Source: Deltaproteobacteria bacterium (lineage in GTDB: Bacteria; Myxococcota; Myxococcia; Myxococcales; 40CM-4-68-19). From it: a stretch of 64,000 bases of DNA. The stretch covers positions 62,001 through 126,000 of the forward strand of contig VBLC01000033.1 in the NCBI GenBank assembly GCA_005879315.1, read 5' to 3'. This document shows, piece by piece, positions 45,062-58,673 of the stretch; the first letter of the stretch is position 1; each line of letters begins with the position of its first letter. The position numbers and the translations under genes are program-made. The notes under the pieces were generated by a model. The model searched no databases. It was not told the DNA's origin and saw only the letters and a list, made by a program, of their open reading frames with translations.

Positions 45062-47141
45062 TGCCGGACGGAGGTCCGCCCTTCAATTCACCGGCGATCC
45101 GCCGCGCGCCGTAGATGTGATCGAGCGCCTCGAGCAGCGCCGCGCTGTGCACCGCCACTGCGCGGTTGAGCTTCTCGTCGTAGTAGTAGTCTCCGCCCAG
45201 CGAGTGGATGTTGCCGTCGAAGATGAGCCCGACGATCTGCCGGTCCTTGTCGAACACCGGCGAGCCGGAATTGCCGCCGATGATGTCGTTGGTGCTGCAG
45301 AAGTCGAGCGGCGTCGAGAGATTGATCTGCTTCTTCTGGTTGGCCCGCAGCCAGCTCTCGGGAAGCTTGAACGGATCGCGGCCCGTGGCGCGCTCGAAAG
45401 CGCCCGCCATGGTGGTGAGCGGCTCGACGTGGTGGTCGATCTCGTCCCACCCCTTCACCGAGCCATAGGACAGCCGCAGCGTGAAGGTGGCGTCGGGATA
45501 GGTCGAGGTTCCCTCCAGCTCGAACTTGGCCTTGGCGATCATCTCCGCGCCCCTCTTCTCCGCCGACTCGATCTCGTCGTCGTGCCACTTGCGCAGCGCG
45601 CGGGCGTCGGGATCGATGAAGCGCGCGAGATCGATCATCGAATCGGTCGAGGCCAGCACCGCCTCCTTGCCCTTGCCGTCCTGCCAGAGCTGCCGGCGCA
45701 GCTGCACGTCCTTGAGCTTGCTGCCCGCCACCAGCTCGCGGGCGAGCTCGTCTGGGGATTTCTTGCCCAGCACCTTGTGCACGAAGGGATGGTCCGCCCC
45801 CAGCTCCTCGCGCAGCTTGGTCAGGCTGTAGGTGAGCCGGAAGACTTCGAGCTCGTCGTAGATGGGCGCCTTGGAGAAGAGCGACTGCTTCAGCGAAGGC
45901 AGGGCCGAGTCGCGATACTCGCGCAGCCGCTTCTGGTTGGGCTTGCCTAGCTCCTCGGTGCCGCGCAAGAGGGTGCGGGCGATGGTGAAGAGGCGCGACT
46001 TGAAGCCATCGCCGCCCTCGACGTACCGGTACTCCTTGCGCCGCGGGCGGTACTCGGCGAGCGCCTTGGCGATCATTCCCCAGCCTCCGCCGTACTCCCG
46101 CTTCATCCGCGGCTTGGAATCGACCTTGGCGCGCAGCGACTTCTCGCGCTCGCGCTTCGGGTCCCACACTTCCCGCGAGATGAGCGCCTGGTAACGGCCC
46201 TTCAACGCCTTGTAGCTGTTCTCCACCCCGAACAGCTCCGCCTCGGAGATGCGGTAGTGCTCGGGCGAGATCTTGCCGAACTCGGCGACCGCGCCGCGGT
46301 ATTCGGCGAGATCGAACAGCCTCTCGGGGAGCGCCACGTCGCGCTGGTACTGCAGCTCCGCCATCGTCAGGTCGCGGTCGGTGCCGCCGGGATGGCCGGA
46401 GACGAAAGTGAGATCGCCCTCGCGCGCGCCGTTCGGCGACCATTTGAAGTAGTGCTCGGTGCGCGCCGGCTTGTCGTTCTCGTAGGCGCGCAGGAAGGAG
46501 ACGTCGAGGTCGTAGCGGGGGAAGTTGAAGTTGTCGGGGTCGCCGCCGAAGAAGGCGATGGCGAACTCGGGAGCGAACACCAGCCGCACGTCCTGGAAGC
46601 GCTTGTAGCGATAGAGGTCGTAGATGCCGCCGTGGTAGAGCGTGACCACGTCGCAGCGCAGCTTCTCGTCGTCGGCTGCGCATTCCTTCTCGATCGACGA
46701 CATCTCCGCCTTCTGCCGTTCGTTGTACGCCTGCCCCGCGAGCCCCTTGGTGGCGGCGTTGACGCGTGCGGTGACGTCGGTGATCTGGACCAGCTCGTTG
46801 AGCTCGATCTCGGGACAGCGCACCTCGTTCTCCAGCGCCGGCGCGTAGAAGCCGTCCTTGACGAAGTCCTTCTCCTTCGTCGAGAGGTGCTCGATGCAGC
46901 GATGGGCGCAGTGATGGTTGGTCATCACCAGGCCCTCCGGCGAGACGAAGCTCGCCGAGCAGCCGCCCGCGAGCCGGACCGAGGCGAGCCGCGCCTCCTC
47001 GAGCCACTTGGCATCGGGAGCGAAGCCGTACTTCTTCGCTACCTTGGCGGCTGGGAAGTTGTCGTAGGTCCACATCCCTTCGTCGGCGCGCGCGGCGAGA
47101 GCGGCAAAGACTCCAAGCACGAGCATGCGCTTCGGTTTCAT
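45048..47141 (-). CDS. S46 family dipeptidyl-peptidase
   Basis: A 697-residue exported serine peptidase (signal MLVLGVFAALAARA). S46 enzymes cut dipeptides from N-termini. The catalytic His is in VMTNHHCAH, the Asp region is in FGGDPDNFNFPRYDLDVSFL, and the Ser is in IIGGNSGSPVF. The Gly in LIFDGN aligns with the specificity position that is Gly in DPP7 and Arg in DPP11, suggesting a broad hydrophobic preference (inference). AAGGAGA is upstream of the ATG. It would help digest peptides in the periplasm, in keeping with a predatory or proteolytic lifestyle. Confidence 0.93.
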   Translation of the reverse strand: MKPKRMLVLGVFAALAARADEGMWTYDNFPAAKVAKKYGFAPDAKWLEEARLASVRLAGGCSASFVSPEGLVMTNHHCAHRCIEHLSTKEKDFVKDGFYAPALENEVRCPEIELNELVQITDVTARVNAATKGLAGQAYNERQKAEMSSIEKECAADDEKLRCDVVTLYHGGIYDLYRYKRFQDVRLVFAPEFAIAFFGGDPDNFNFPRYDLDVSFLRAYENDKPARTEHYFKWSPNGAREGDLTFVSGHPGGTDRDLTMAELQYQRDVALPERLFDLAEYRGAVAEFGKISPEHYRISEAELFGVENSYKALKGRYQALISREVWDPKREREKSLRAKVDSKPRMKREYGGGWGMIAKALAEYRPRRKEYRYVEGGDGFKSRLFTIARTLLRGTEELGKPNQKRLREYRDSALPSLKQSLFSKAPIYDELEVFRLTYSLTKLREELGADHPFVHKVLGKKSPDELARELVAGSKLKDVQLRRQLWQDGKGKEAVLASTDSMIDLARFIDPDARALRKWHDDEIESAEKRGAEMIAKAKFELEGTSTYPDATFTLRLSYGSVKGWDEIDHHVEPLTTMAGAFERATGRDPFKLPESWLRANQKKQINLSTPLDFCSTNDIIGGNSGSPVFDKDRQIVGLIFDGNIHSLGGDYYYDEKLNRAVAVHSAALLEALDHIYGARRIAGELKGGPPSGISER

Positions 47142-47212
47142 CGGGCGGGTCTCCTTGGGGCGCGCTGTTCTCTGCGAAATCGCGCACTCCGTCAAGGTGA
47201 TCGCGATCCGTC

Positions 47213-48463
47213 TTACGGCGGAGAGACAGCGGCGAGCAGCGCGCCGAAGCGCTCGATCTCCGCGGCCACCTCCGGCTCGTGCAGCCACTCGACCGGAAAA
47301 TGCCGCTGCGCTCGCAGATATGCGTCGAGCTGGACGTCGCGGCCATAGAGGGACGCGACGGCGCGGGCCGCGTCGGCCAGCTCGGCGCGCGCCAGCTCGG
47401 GCCGCTCCAGATTTGCCTGCGCATTCTCCAGGCTGCGCCCGGCGCGCGCCAGCTGCGCCCGGTCGTGCAGCCGGAGATTCTCCCGCCGCGAGACCACCGA
47501 CATGGAGTCGAGAAACCGCGCCAGGTTCTCCACCATGTTCTTGATCTCCCGCGTCTTCGGCGGCGTCACCCGGACGAGCTGGTAGAGCTGCGCGCGAGTC
47601 TCGAGAAAGATCCGCTTGTCGCTGGTGCGCAGGGAGGGGAGCGCGCGAGTGCGGGAGAAGGCGTGCAGATCCTTGAGCGCATCCTCCAATGCCGGAAGGA
47701 TACGCTCATCGTTGGCGGCCGCGACGCGCTTGCTGTGCGCGCGAAAGACGAAGGCGAGATTGGTGGTGGCCTGGCGGACCAGGATGCTCTCCTCCAGCTC
47801 GCTGGCGTAGCCGGGGATGACGTCGCCCCGATCGACCTCGGCGACGAAGCTGCAGATCTGGTAGATGAGCTCGCCCAGCCCGGCGCGCATGCGGCCGCGG
47901 AACTCGAGCAGGTCGCTGATCAGGTGCCAGGGATCGGTCATCACCGTCGGGTTGCGCAGCCGCTCGCCCAGGTGAGCCACGTCGTGGCGCATTCCGCCCG
48001 TCACCGCCGAGACGAGCTTGGCGATCTCCTGCTCGGTGCTGAGCACGGGCTCGGCGACCGGCGGCTGCTCCGCCGAGCCCGGTCCGAAAGCCTGGTCGAG
48101 GTCGTCGGGCGCGTCCTTCCCGGGCGGCGCAGGGAAGTTCTCCTGCGCCGTGGCGATGATGTCGTTGACGTGCTGCACGGTCTCGCCCATCACCGGGGCG
48201 AGCTCTTCCCAGAGCGCGAGCGTATGGCCGCCCTGCTCTTCGTCGGCCTCGTGCCGCACCAGCGCCAGCTCGGCGAGCTTGAGGATGCCCTCGGCGCAGG
48301 CGAGGAGCAGCCGCGTCACCCGCTCGCGCAGGCCCTGGTCGAAGCGGTGGGCCACTTCGAGCAGGCGCCCCTCGACGGCGCGCGCCGCCTGGTCCTCGGC
48401 CGTCAGCGTCGAGTCAGGCGAGGGAGGCATCGGAGGATGGCTAACACGGCGGAGCGCCGCCAT
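47213..48463 (-). CDS. Hypothetical helical protein
   Basis: A 416-residue, largely helical protein with no signal or membrane segment and no family recognised. The N-terminal part (about 20-105) and C-terminal part (180-400) are Leu/Ala/Glu-rich, separated by a Pro-rich stretch. MRHDVAHLGERLRNP resembles a signalling H-box but no ATPase domain follows. The start is unclear: ATG at 48463 and 48430 are both in frame, neither with a strong ribosome site. It begins ten bases after the end of the sulfatase-fold gene and may share its transcript. Confidence 0.65.
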   Translation of the reverse strand: MAALRRVSHPPMPPSPDSTLTAEDQAARAVEGRLLEVAHRFDQGLRERVTRLLLACAEGILKLAELALVRHEADEEQGGHTLALWEELAPVMGETVQHVNDIIATAQENFPAPPGKDAPDDLDQAFGPGSAEQPPVAEPVLSTEQEIAKLVSAVTGGMRHDVAHLGERLRNPTVMTDPWHLISDLLEFRGRMRAGLGELIYQICSFVAEVDRGDVIPGYASELEESILVRQATTNLAFVFRAHSKRVAAANDERILPALEDALKDLHAFSRTRALPSLRTSDKRIFLETRAQLYQLVRVTPPKTREIKNMVENLARFLDSMSVVSRRENLRLHDRAQLARAGRSLENAQANLERPELARAELADAARAVASLYGRDVQLDAYLRAQRHFPVEWLHEPEVAAEIERFGALLAAVSPP

Positions 48464-48472
48464 GGAACAGCG

Positions 48473-50422
48473 TCAGGGCGCGCGGGCCTCGGGCTGCCGC
48501 GCGCGCAGCGCATGGAAAAAGAAAAAGGCATTCAGCCGCCGCTGGAAGTTGCGCAGCTCGGCCACGCGCTGCTGCACGATCAGCGGCCGCGCCTTGGCCA
48601 GGTCGTTCTGCTCGAGCGGGTCGCTCTGCAGATCGTAGAGCTCGTCCGAGCGCCGGCCGAAATGATGGATCACGGCTTCGCTCGCGGTCACGCGCGTCAT
48701 GCAGGTGCCGAGACAGGAGGTGATCAGAACCCGGTCGGGGGGCGAGTCGAAGATGGATATGCCATGCAGCCGCCCGCTCTGGATGCGGAACCCGAGCAGC
48801 TCCAGCACCGTGGGCAGGATGTCGAGCTGGCTGACCGGCCCGGGCAGATGTCCGGGCTGGACGCGCTCTCCGGTTGGATCGTGGAAGAGCATCGGCACGC
48901 GCAGCGCCTCTTCGTAGGGCACGGAATTGTGGGCGCGGCGCCCGTGCTCCCCGAACGCCTCGCCGTGGTCGGCGACGATGACGAACAGCGTGTTCCGCAG
49001 AAGGCCCAACTTGGCGTACTGGGCAAACAGCGAACGGAGGAAGACGTCGTCCGCGTGGACGTTGTTCAAGTAGCGGTCGAGCGCGTCGTCGGCGGAGAAG
49101 AAATGATGGTCGCCGTGCCGGGTGAGCCGGTTGTAGTCGTGGTGCGCGTTGACCGTCAGGTAGGCAGCGAAGATCGGCCCCTCGCGATGCGCCCGCAGCC
49201 ACTGCTCGCTGGGGCCGAGCATCATGTCGTCCTCGCGGCCGAGGAAGTTCGCCTCTTCGTAGCCCGCAGAGGGCATGTCGTCAGGCTTGAGGAACGTCTC
49301 GAATCCCATGCTCGGCACCGCCCGGAGCCGACCCTCGAAGCGCGGATTGGCCGTCTGCATGTAGAGGGTCTGGTAGCCCTGTTCCGCGAGCAGCTTGGGC
49401 AGACAGCGGCCGAGGAGGCCGGTGGTGAGCGCGCGCGGCTCCAGTGAGAGCGAGGGATAGATGCTGCAGAAGATGGCGGTGAGCGCCTTCGCCGTCGAGG
49501 GAATGACGGCGTAGGCCTTGTCGACGACCAGGCTCCGGCGCGCGAGCGAGTCGAGAAAGGGGGTCGTCTGCAGCGAGGGCTCGTAAGGCGTGACCGCCCG
49601 CGCGCGCGTCGACTCGAGGATGACGATGACGAGATTGCGCGGCGGCTTCTCCGAGACGCGCTCGATCGACAGGCGGCCGGGCTCGAAGAAACGCGCTGCC
49701 GCGATCGCCTGATCGACGGCAGGATCGATCGGCCGGCTCGCCGCCAGCGCCGTCGATGCCACGTAGAAAACGGGGCTCTGCGCAGTGGCGCGGTCCTTCA
49801 CGGCGACGCCGGGAGGAAGTGATCCGAGCGCCACCGCGGGCAGCGTGAGAAGTACCAGGCTGAAGGCGACCGCGCGCGAGCGCCGCTCGCGGCCGAGGTA
49901 GAACTCGTGATGGGCGGCGCGCAGCGCCCAGGCCCGCACCAACCAAGGCCCCACCATCGCCAGTACGAAAACCATGCCGCACAGGCACCACTGGCCCACC
50001 GTCACCTCGCCCGCGAGCAGAAGGCCGAGGTCGTGGGGGTTCCAGAACATGTGATTCAGCAGCGGCCAGTCGAGCGCGTCGGCCGTCTGCATGAAGTAGA
50101 CGTGGCTGGCGGTGTTGATCAGCCCGAGCGCCAAGGCGCCGATCTGCAACACGATGGCGACCGCCACCCAGAGGCGGCCATGCTGGTTACGGACGAGCAG
50201 CAGGACGCAGGCGAGCAAGGCAAAGGCGATGTCCCCCAAGAGCCAGTGGATGGTGAGGAGAAGGCCTGCGCCCGTGCCGACATTGGCCGGCTCGGCGATC
50301 TCGTTGAAGTGCAGCGAGAGCCGCGACAGGTGCAGCGTCAGATCATAAAGAATGAACGGCAGCACCAGCGCAGCCACGAACAGCTGCGACTCGGTCCAGC
50401 GCGGCGCGCGCTGCCATTTCAC
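48473..50422 (-). CDS. Membrane sulfatase/LTA-synthase-like enzyme
   Basis: A 649-residue alkaline-phosphatase-superfamily protein. Five membrane helices occupy residues 1-220. The catalytic domain has VIVILESTRARAVTPY with a Thr at the nucleophile position, LDSLARRSLVVDKAYAVIPS, YLTVNAHHDYNRL and VADHGEAFGEHGRRAHN for metal binding. Such enzymes transfer phosphoglycerol or phosphoethanolamine, or hydrolyse sulfate esters, outside the membrane; the TM-plus-domain plan favours a lipid or envelope polymer transferase. GGAGTGAA precedes the ATG. Confidence 0.88.
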   Translation of the reverse strand: MKWQRAPRWTESQLFVAALVLPFILYDLTLHLSRLSLHFNEIAEPANVGTGAGLLLTIHWLLGDIAFALLACVLLLVRNQHGRLWVAVAIVLQIGALALGLINTASHVYFMQTADALDWPLLNHMFWNPHDLGLLLAGEVTVGQWCLCGMVFVLAMVGPWLVRAWALRAAHHEFYLGRERRSRAVAFSLVLLTLPAVALGSLPPGVAVKDRATAQSPVFYVASTALAASRPIDPAVDQAIAAARFFEPGRLSIERVSEKPPRNLVIVILESTRARAVTPYEPSLQTTPFLDSLARRSLVVDKAYAVIPSTAKALTAIFCSIYPSLSLEPRALTTGLLGRCLPKLLAEQGYQTLYMQTANPRFEGRLRAVPSMGFETFLKPDDMPSAGYEEANFLGREDDMMLGPSEQWLRAHREGPIFAAYLTVNAHHDYNRLTRHGDHHFFSADDALDRYLNNVHADDVFLRSLFAQYAKLGLLRNTLFVIVADHGEAFGEHGRRAHNSVPYEEALRVPMLFHDPTGERVQPGHLPGPVSQLDILPTVLELLGFRIQSGRLHGISIFDSPPDRVLITSCLGTCMTRVTASEAVIHHFGRRSDELYDLQSDPLEQNDLAKARPLIVQQRVAELRNFQRRLNAFFFFHALRARQPEARAP

Positions 50423-50470
50423 TCCTGCAGGATAAAGCGCCCTGGCGAGTTGATACCAACCTACAGGGGC

Positions 50471-51190
50471 TTACGCAGCCTCGTCGAAGTCGGACAGGTA
50501 GCGGCTGAGGAAGTTGCGGGTGCTCTTCTCGACCTGCCGGACACGCTCGCGCGACAGGCCCCACTGCTTGCCCAGTTCCTCGAGCGTGCGGGGATCGTCC
50601 TGCGTCAGCCGATCGCTCAAGATGTCCCAGGCCAGCTCGCCCATGCGCTTGCGCACCTTGCCCAGCGCGGTGCGGACGTTCTCGTTCTGCTGGGCGCGCA
50701 TGAGCTGCGCGTCCGGGCCAGGCCCTTCGTCGGCCAGCCGGTCGAGATGGGTGGCGTCGCTGTCGCCGTCGGAACCGAGCGTCTCCTCCAGCGAGATGTC
50801 GCGCGGAGGAAGCCCGCCATTCGGCATGGTGCGCCGCACGGCGGAAGGACCGTCCTTCAAGCAGCGGGTGATGTACGCGCGGATCCACCAGACCGCGTAG
50901 GTGGAGAAGCGGTTGCCCTTCTCCGGATCGAAGTGCTCGATGGCCTTGAGCAACCCGTAGTTGCCCTCCTGCACCAGGTCCTCGAGCCGGACGCCGCGGC
51001 CCATGAACTTGCGGGCCACGGAGATGACGAGCGAGAGGTTGTGGACGACCAGCTTCTCCTGCGCGCGCTTGTCCCCCTTGCGGGCCTGCCGCGTGACGAC
51101 CAGTTCGGTCTCGCGATCGAACGGCGGATGCGCGCGGATCAGCTTGATCAGCGGCGCCAGATCGTCGAATTCACTGCGGTCGCGCATCAT
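50471..51190 (-). CDS. RpoH-like sigma-70 factor
   Basis: A 239-residue alternative sigma factor with regions 2 to 4 and no region 1. Region 2 has EKLVVHNLSLVISVARKFMG, VRLEDLVQEGNYGLLKAIEH and FSTYAVWWIRAYITRCLKD; region 4 has PRTLEELGKQWGLSRERVRQ. It resembles RpoH and the SigB/SigC factors of myxobacteria. Two ATG codons stand in tandem; the second (51187) has better spacing to GAGAGG. The 177 bases upstream, shared with lhr, hold no gene; a short inverted repeat, GCAACG-AGA-CGTTGC, is at 51281-51295. Confidence 0.92.
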   Translation of the reverse strand: MMRDRSEFDDLAPLIKLIRAHPPFDRETELVVTRQARKGDKRAQEKLVVHNLSLVISVARKFMGRGVRLEDLVQEGNYGLLKAIEHFDPEKGNRFSTYAVWWIRAYITRCLKDGPSAVRRTMPNGGLPPRDISLEETLGSDGDSDATHLDRLADEGPGPDAQLMRAQQNENVRTALGKVRKRMGELAWDILSDRLTQDDPRTLEELGKQWGLSRERVRQVEKSTRNFLSRYLSDFDEAA

Positions 51191-51367
51191 GCCCTCTCAT
51201 TTCCCCGAGAACGTCCTTTCCTCCCCTTCGATCTGACTGCCCAACATCCCATCGGTTCACGCATTCCTTTGATGCACAACGCAACGAGACGTTGCTCATT
51301 TCCCGGCGCGTCGTTATGACGCAGGGTTCCGTCTCGGCCTTCCTTAGACGCCCGAGGAGCGGATTCG

Positions 51368-55672
<4,305 letters not shown>

Positions 55673-55716
55673 CCGGCCGCCCGTTGGGTTACAATGGAGG
55701 AGTCGAGGAGGTTTCG

Positions 55717-57174
55717 TTGGGTTCCGTCGAAGGACTCTTGAGCTTTGGCGCTGCGCTGCGCGTCGCGGCGATCGGCACCTATGCCGCCGCGTTCGTCAGC
55801 TACGCCGCGCGGTTGGCGGTGCAGAAGCTCAAGCTCGACCGCGCCGCCACCGCGCTCGCCGCTCTCGGCGTGGCCACCCATACCGCGTACCTGGTGACGC
55901 GCTGGATCGCCGCCGGCCAGATCGAGATCCTCGCCCGCGAGCGGACCGGGGACGTTCTCTCCGGCTACGACCGCTTCTGGTTCATGGTCTCACATCCGCC
56001 CTACACGAACCTGTTCGATGCGCTGAACTTCGTCGCCTGGGCGATGATGGTCTGCTATCTGATCATCGAGCGCAAATGGGGCCTGCGCGTCGTGGGCGTC
56101 CTCGCGGTGGCGCTGGCGCTGGTGGCGATGGGCGAAGCCTCGCTGGTCACCGACAAGCAGATCGAGCCGCTCGTGCCCGCACTGCAGAGCTACTGGATCC
56201 TCATCCACGTCGGCATGCTCTTCGTCAGCTATTCGCTCTTCACGCTCGGCGCCGCCTGCGCGCTCCTTTATCTCGTCCGCACCGGTACGCCGACGGCCTT
56301 GCTCGGAGGAGTTCAGGCCGCCGTCGCGGCGCTCCTGCTCTCGCTGATCGGAGGCGTGAAGCTCCTCACCCAGGCCACCTTCGAGATGGCACCGGGATGG
56401 CAGCATCAGATCCAGAGCCGCCTGCACGCCGGCAAGCTGCTGGACGTGACCACCGCCGTCCATGTGATGGTCCAGGGCTCGGAGAAAGCCGTGAAGTTCC
56501 TCACGCCCGTCTCGGGAGTGGGGCCGTTCTTGCTCGCGGCCGTGCTGCTCTTCATCGCCGGCGCGATCGTCTACTTCCGCCGCCGCGAGGAGGGCACGAG
56601 CGCCCTCGGCTACAGGCTGATCCTTTCGGGCTTCGCGGCGCTCACCTTTGGCCTGCTCCTGCTCGTCTACCGGATCGTGAACAGCCCGGAGATCATCCTG
56701 CCGGCCGAGGTCCAGCTGGCGCCCGGCGAGCACGGCCCTTTCAAGCTGTCGCTCGCCTCGAACTATGCGCTCGGTCTCATCGCGCTCGTCTGGGGAAGCA
56801 CGCTCGGGTTTCTCCTCACCGCGCTCTTCCGCGATCGCATCGCCGAGAGCCTGCCCGACCCTCGCAAGCTCGAGGACATCACCTACCGCGTGATCATCGC
56901 CGGCTGGCCCCTGCTGACCATCGGCATCGTCATGGGCGGGATGTGGGCCAACGAAGCCTGGGGCCGGTTCTGGGGCTGGGATCCAAAAGAAACCTGGGCC
57001 CTCATCACCTGGGTCGTCTACGCGGGATACCTGCACACGCGCATCACCATGGGCTGGTCGGGAAGGCGGCCCGCGGCCATCGCGGTGTTCGCCTTCGCGG
57101 TGGTGGTCTTCACCTTCATGGGCGTGAACCTCGGCCTCACCGGCGAGGGTCTGCACACCTACGGCGCAGGCTGA
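55717..57174 (+). CDS. ccsA: Cytochrome c biogenesis protein CcsA/ResC
   Basis: A 485-residue multipass protein. The haem-handling motif WGRFWGWDPKETW and ALITWVVYAGYLHTR near the C-terminus, and the conserved ligand His in GTY.., HPP and LIHVGMLFVSYSLF regions, match CcsA/ResC of the system II machinery that attaches haem to periplasmic cytochromes c. TTG at 55717 is chosen as the start because GAGGAGG is five bases upstream; a GTG at 55669 that overlaps the lhr stop is an alternative. No ResB is adjacent. Confidence 0.92.
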   Translation: MGSVEGLLSFGAALRVAAIGTYAAAFVSYAARLAVQKLKLDRAATALAALGVATHTAYLVTRWIAAGQIEILARERTGDVLSGYDRFWFMVSHPPYTNLFDALNFVAWAMMVCYLIIERKWGLRVVGVLAVALALVAMGEASLVTDKQIEPLVPALQSYWILIHVGMLFVSYSLFTLGAACALLYLVRTGTPTALLGGVQAAVAALLLSLIGGVKLLTQATFEMAPGWQHQIQSRLHAGKLLDVTTAVHVMVQGSEKAVKFLTPVSGVGPFLLAAVLLFIAGAIVYFRRREEGTSALGYRLILSGFAALTFGLLLLVYRIVNSPEIILPAEVQLAPGEHGPFKLSLASNYALGLIALVWGSTLGFLLTALFRDRIAESLPDPRKLEDITYRVIIAGWPLLTIGIVMGGMWANEAWGRFWGWDPKETWALITWVVYAGYLHTRITMGWSGRRPAAIAVFAFAVVVFTFMGVNLGLTGEGLHTYGAG

Positions 57175-57762
57175 TCAGCGCCGCTGCGCCTTCAATTCCC
57201 GCTCGACGAACTCGATGCGGTCGTTGCCCCAGAAGCTGCGCTCGCCGACGAAGAACATCGGCACGCCGAAGACGCCGCGGCCGAGGGCGAGGTCGGTGTT
57301 CTTGCGCAGCTCGTCCTTGATCTCCTGCTGCTCGGTCTGGGCGAGGATCGCCTTGCTCTCCAGGCCGGCGGAGGCGAGGGCGCGCTCGAGGACGGCGGCG
57401 TCGGCCAGGTCCTCGCCCTGGGCCCAGTAGGCGCGGAAGAGCGCGTCCATCGCCTGGTGCTGCTTGCCCACGCGCTCGGCGGCGACGCAGGCGCGCAGCG
57501 CGCGGATGCTGCTGGTCGGGAAGGCTTGCGGGATCTGCATCGGCACGCCGTATTCCTTCGACCAGCGGGCCGTGTCCTGCGACATGTACTTGAGCTGCAG
57601 CGCGGGCGGCATCTGGTGGCCGGTGCTCTTGCGCAGGCCGCCCAGCGTGATGGGGACCAGATGCGCCTTGACGCCGGTGCGCTCTTCCAGGCCGCGCAGC
57701 TGGGTGGAGGCGAGATAGCTGTACGGGGAGGCGAGGTCGTAGAAGAAGTCGAAGGTGGCCAT
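57175..57762 (-). CDS. 2-hydroxychromene-2-carboxylate isomerase/DsbA-fold protein
   Basis: A 195-residue thioredoxin-fold protein of the HCCA isomerase (kappa GST-like) family: FFYDLASPYSYLASTQL with the Ser in place of the redox Cys, LVPITLGGLRKSTGHQMPP, and GVFGVPMFFVGERSFWGND with the cis-Pro. The reaction in this organism is unknown; members isomerise aromatic-degradation intermediates or act as GSTs. It is divergent from the zinc-ribbon gene over only 30 bases, which hold a 16-bp palindrome. Confidence 0.92.
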   Translation of the reverse strand: MATFDFFYDLASPYSYLASTQLRGLEERTGVKAHLVPITLGGLRKSTGHQMPPALQLKYMSQDTARWSKEYGVPMQIPQAFPTSSIRALRACVAAERVGKQHQAMDALFRAYWAQGEDLADAAVLERALASAGLESKAILAQTEQQEIKDELRKNTDLALGRGVFGVPMFFVGERSFWGNDRIEFVERELKAQRR

Positions 57763-57771
57763 GGCGGGCGA

Positions 57772-57787
57772 GATCTATATATAGATC
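57772..57787. promoter_or_regulatory. 16-bp perfect palindrome between divergent genes
   Basis: GATCTATATATAGATC is a perfect palindrome in the 30-base spacer between two divergent starts (57762 and 57793). It is strikingly AT-rich for this genome, and TATATA could serve as the -10 element on either strand. A shared operator or overlapping promoter is likely; the isomerase start has no clear ribosome site, which would fit a leaderless transcript. Confidence 0.45.
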
Positions 57788-57792
57788 GAGGC

Positions 57793-58281
57793 GTGCTCAA
57801 GATCTGTCCCGTCTGCCGCCGCACCTGGTCGGGCGGCCGCGACTGTCCGCACTGCGGCGAGGGCCATCCCCTCATCGACGTCGCCGAGCCGCAGGGCCGC
57901 AAGACCTTCCTGCGCGACAAGGATCTGGCCGCCGCCATCCGCGGCTACTACGGCGCGCGCACCGGGATGCTCATCGCTTTCTGGGGAATCCTGCTCGGCC
58001 TGGTCGCCGCGCTCTTCCTCTGGCGCAAGGCGGTGGTCACGCCCGATCACGCCACCGCGCTCCTCGTCGCCGCGGTGATCTGCGCCGGCGTTCCCTTCGC
58101 CGCCGCGCTGCTGCTCGCCGACCGCGTCGTGCGCCGCTTCAGCCGTGGCTGTATCGGCCGCGCCCCCGGCCCGGCCGACATCCGCATCGCCCGCGACGCG
58201 TTCACTCCTCGATCTCCAGCTCCTCCGCCAGCGCCGCGAGGATCTCCTGCGCCGCCGCCACCTTCTCGCCGTCGCGCGTGA
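57793..58281 (+). CDS. Zinc-ribbon membrane protein
   Basis: A 162-residue protein. The N-terminus has a zinc ribbon (CPVCRR and CPHCGEGH) and the middle two membrane helices (MLIAFWGILLGLVAALFLW and ALLVAAVICAGVPFAAALLL). The Pro-rich C-terminus overlaps the 3' end of the convergent marR by 80 bases and may not be conserved. GTG start with GAGG close upstream. Function unknown; zinc-ribbon plus TM proteins are common in this lineage. Confidence 0.65.
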   Translation: MLKICPVCRRTWSGGRDCPHCGEGHPLIDVAEPQGRKTFLRDKDLAAAIRGYYGARTGMLIAFWGILLGLVAALFLWRKAVVTPDHATALLVAAVICAGVPFAAALLLADRVVRRFSRGCIGRAPGPADIRIARDAFTPRSPAPPPAPRGSPAPPPPSRRRA

Positions 58282-58672
58282 GCACGCGCCGCACCGCCTG
58301 CTCGACCATCCCCGTCTTGACGCTGTCGAGCTTGCGGCCCTTGGCGGTCAGGCCGAAGAGCGCGCGGCGGGCGTCTCGCGGGTCGGACCTCCGCTGCAGC
58401 ACGCTGCGCGCCTCGAGGCGCTTGAGGATGCCGGTCAGCGTGCTGGGATGGACGTGGAGGATCTCCGCCACGCGGCCCGCCGCGATCCCCGGAAAGCGTC
58501 CGACGATGCGCACCACCAGCCGCTGCGGCCCGGTGATTCCGTAGGTCGACTCCATCCGCTTGGAGGCCGACTGCAGCGAATGGTCCACTGCCCAGAGCAG
58601 CCGCATGAAGTCGAGCACCGCTCCGAGCGGCGGCCCCCGTCCCTCCCCGTGCTGCTCGAGCTCTTCCGACAT
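58202..58672 (-). CDS. MarR-family transcriptional regulator
   Basis: A 156-residue winged-helix regulator. AEILHVHPSTLTGILKRLEA is the recognition helix and VLQRRSDPRDARRALFGLTA the wing. MarR proteins are dimers that repress neighbouring genes and leave DNA on binding small aromatic or oxidising ligands. The ATG follows directly on an inverted repeat (58674-58687), a probable autoregulatory operator, and has no ribosome site. It lies 44 bases after the isochorismatase-like gene. Confidence 0.92.
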   Translation of the reverse strand: MSEELEQHGEGRGPPLGAVLDFMRLLWAVDHSLQSASKRMESTYGITGPQRLVVRIVGRFPGIAAGRVAEILHVHPSTLTGILKRLEARSVLQRRSDPRDARRALFGLTAKGRKLDSVKTGMVEQAVRRVLTRDGEKVAAAQEILAALAEELEIEE

Positions 58673-58673
58673 G

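Noticed and set aside
47213-48463. Hypothetical protein read as a histidine kinase because of RHDV
   Set aside because: No ATP-binding domain follows and the motif alone is too short to support the call.
51281-51295. Short inverted repeat GCAACG-AGA-CGTTGC between the sigma gene and lhr
   Set aside because: Only 6-bp arms in a GC-rich spacer; too weak to report as an operator.
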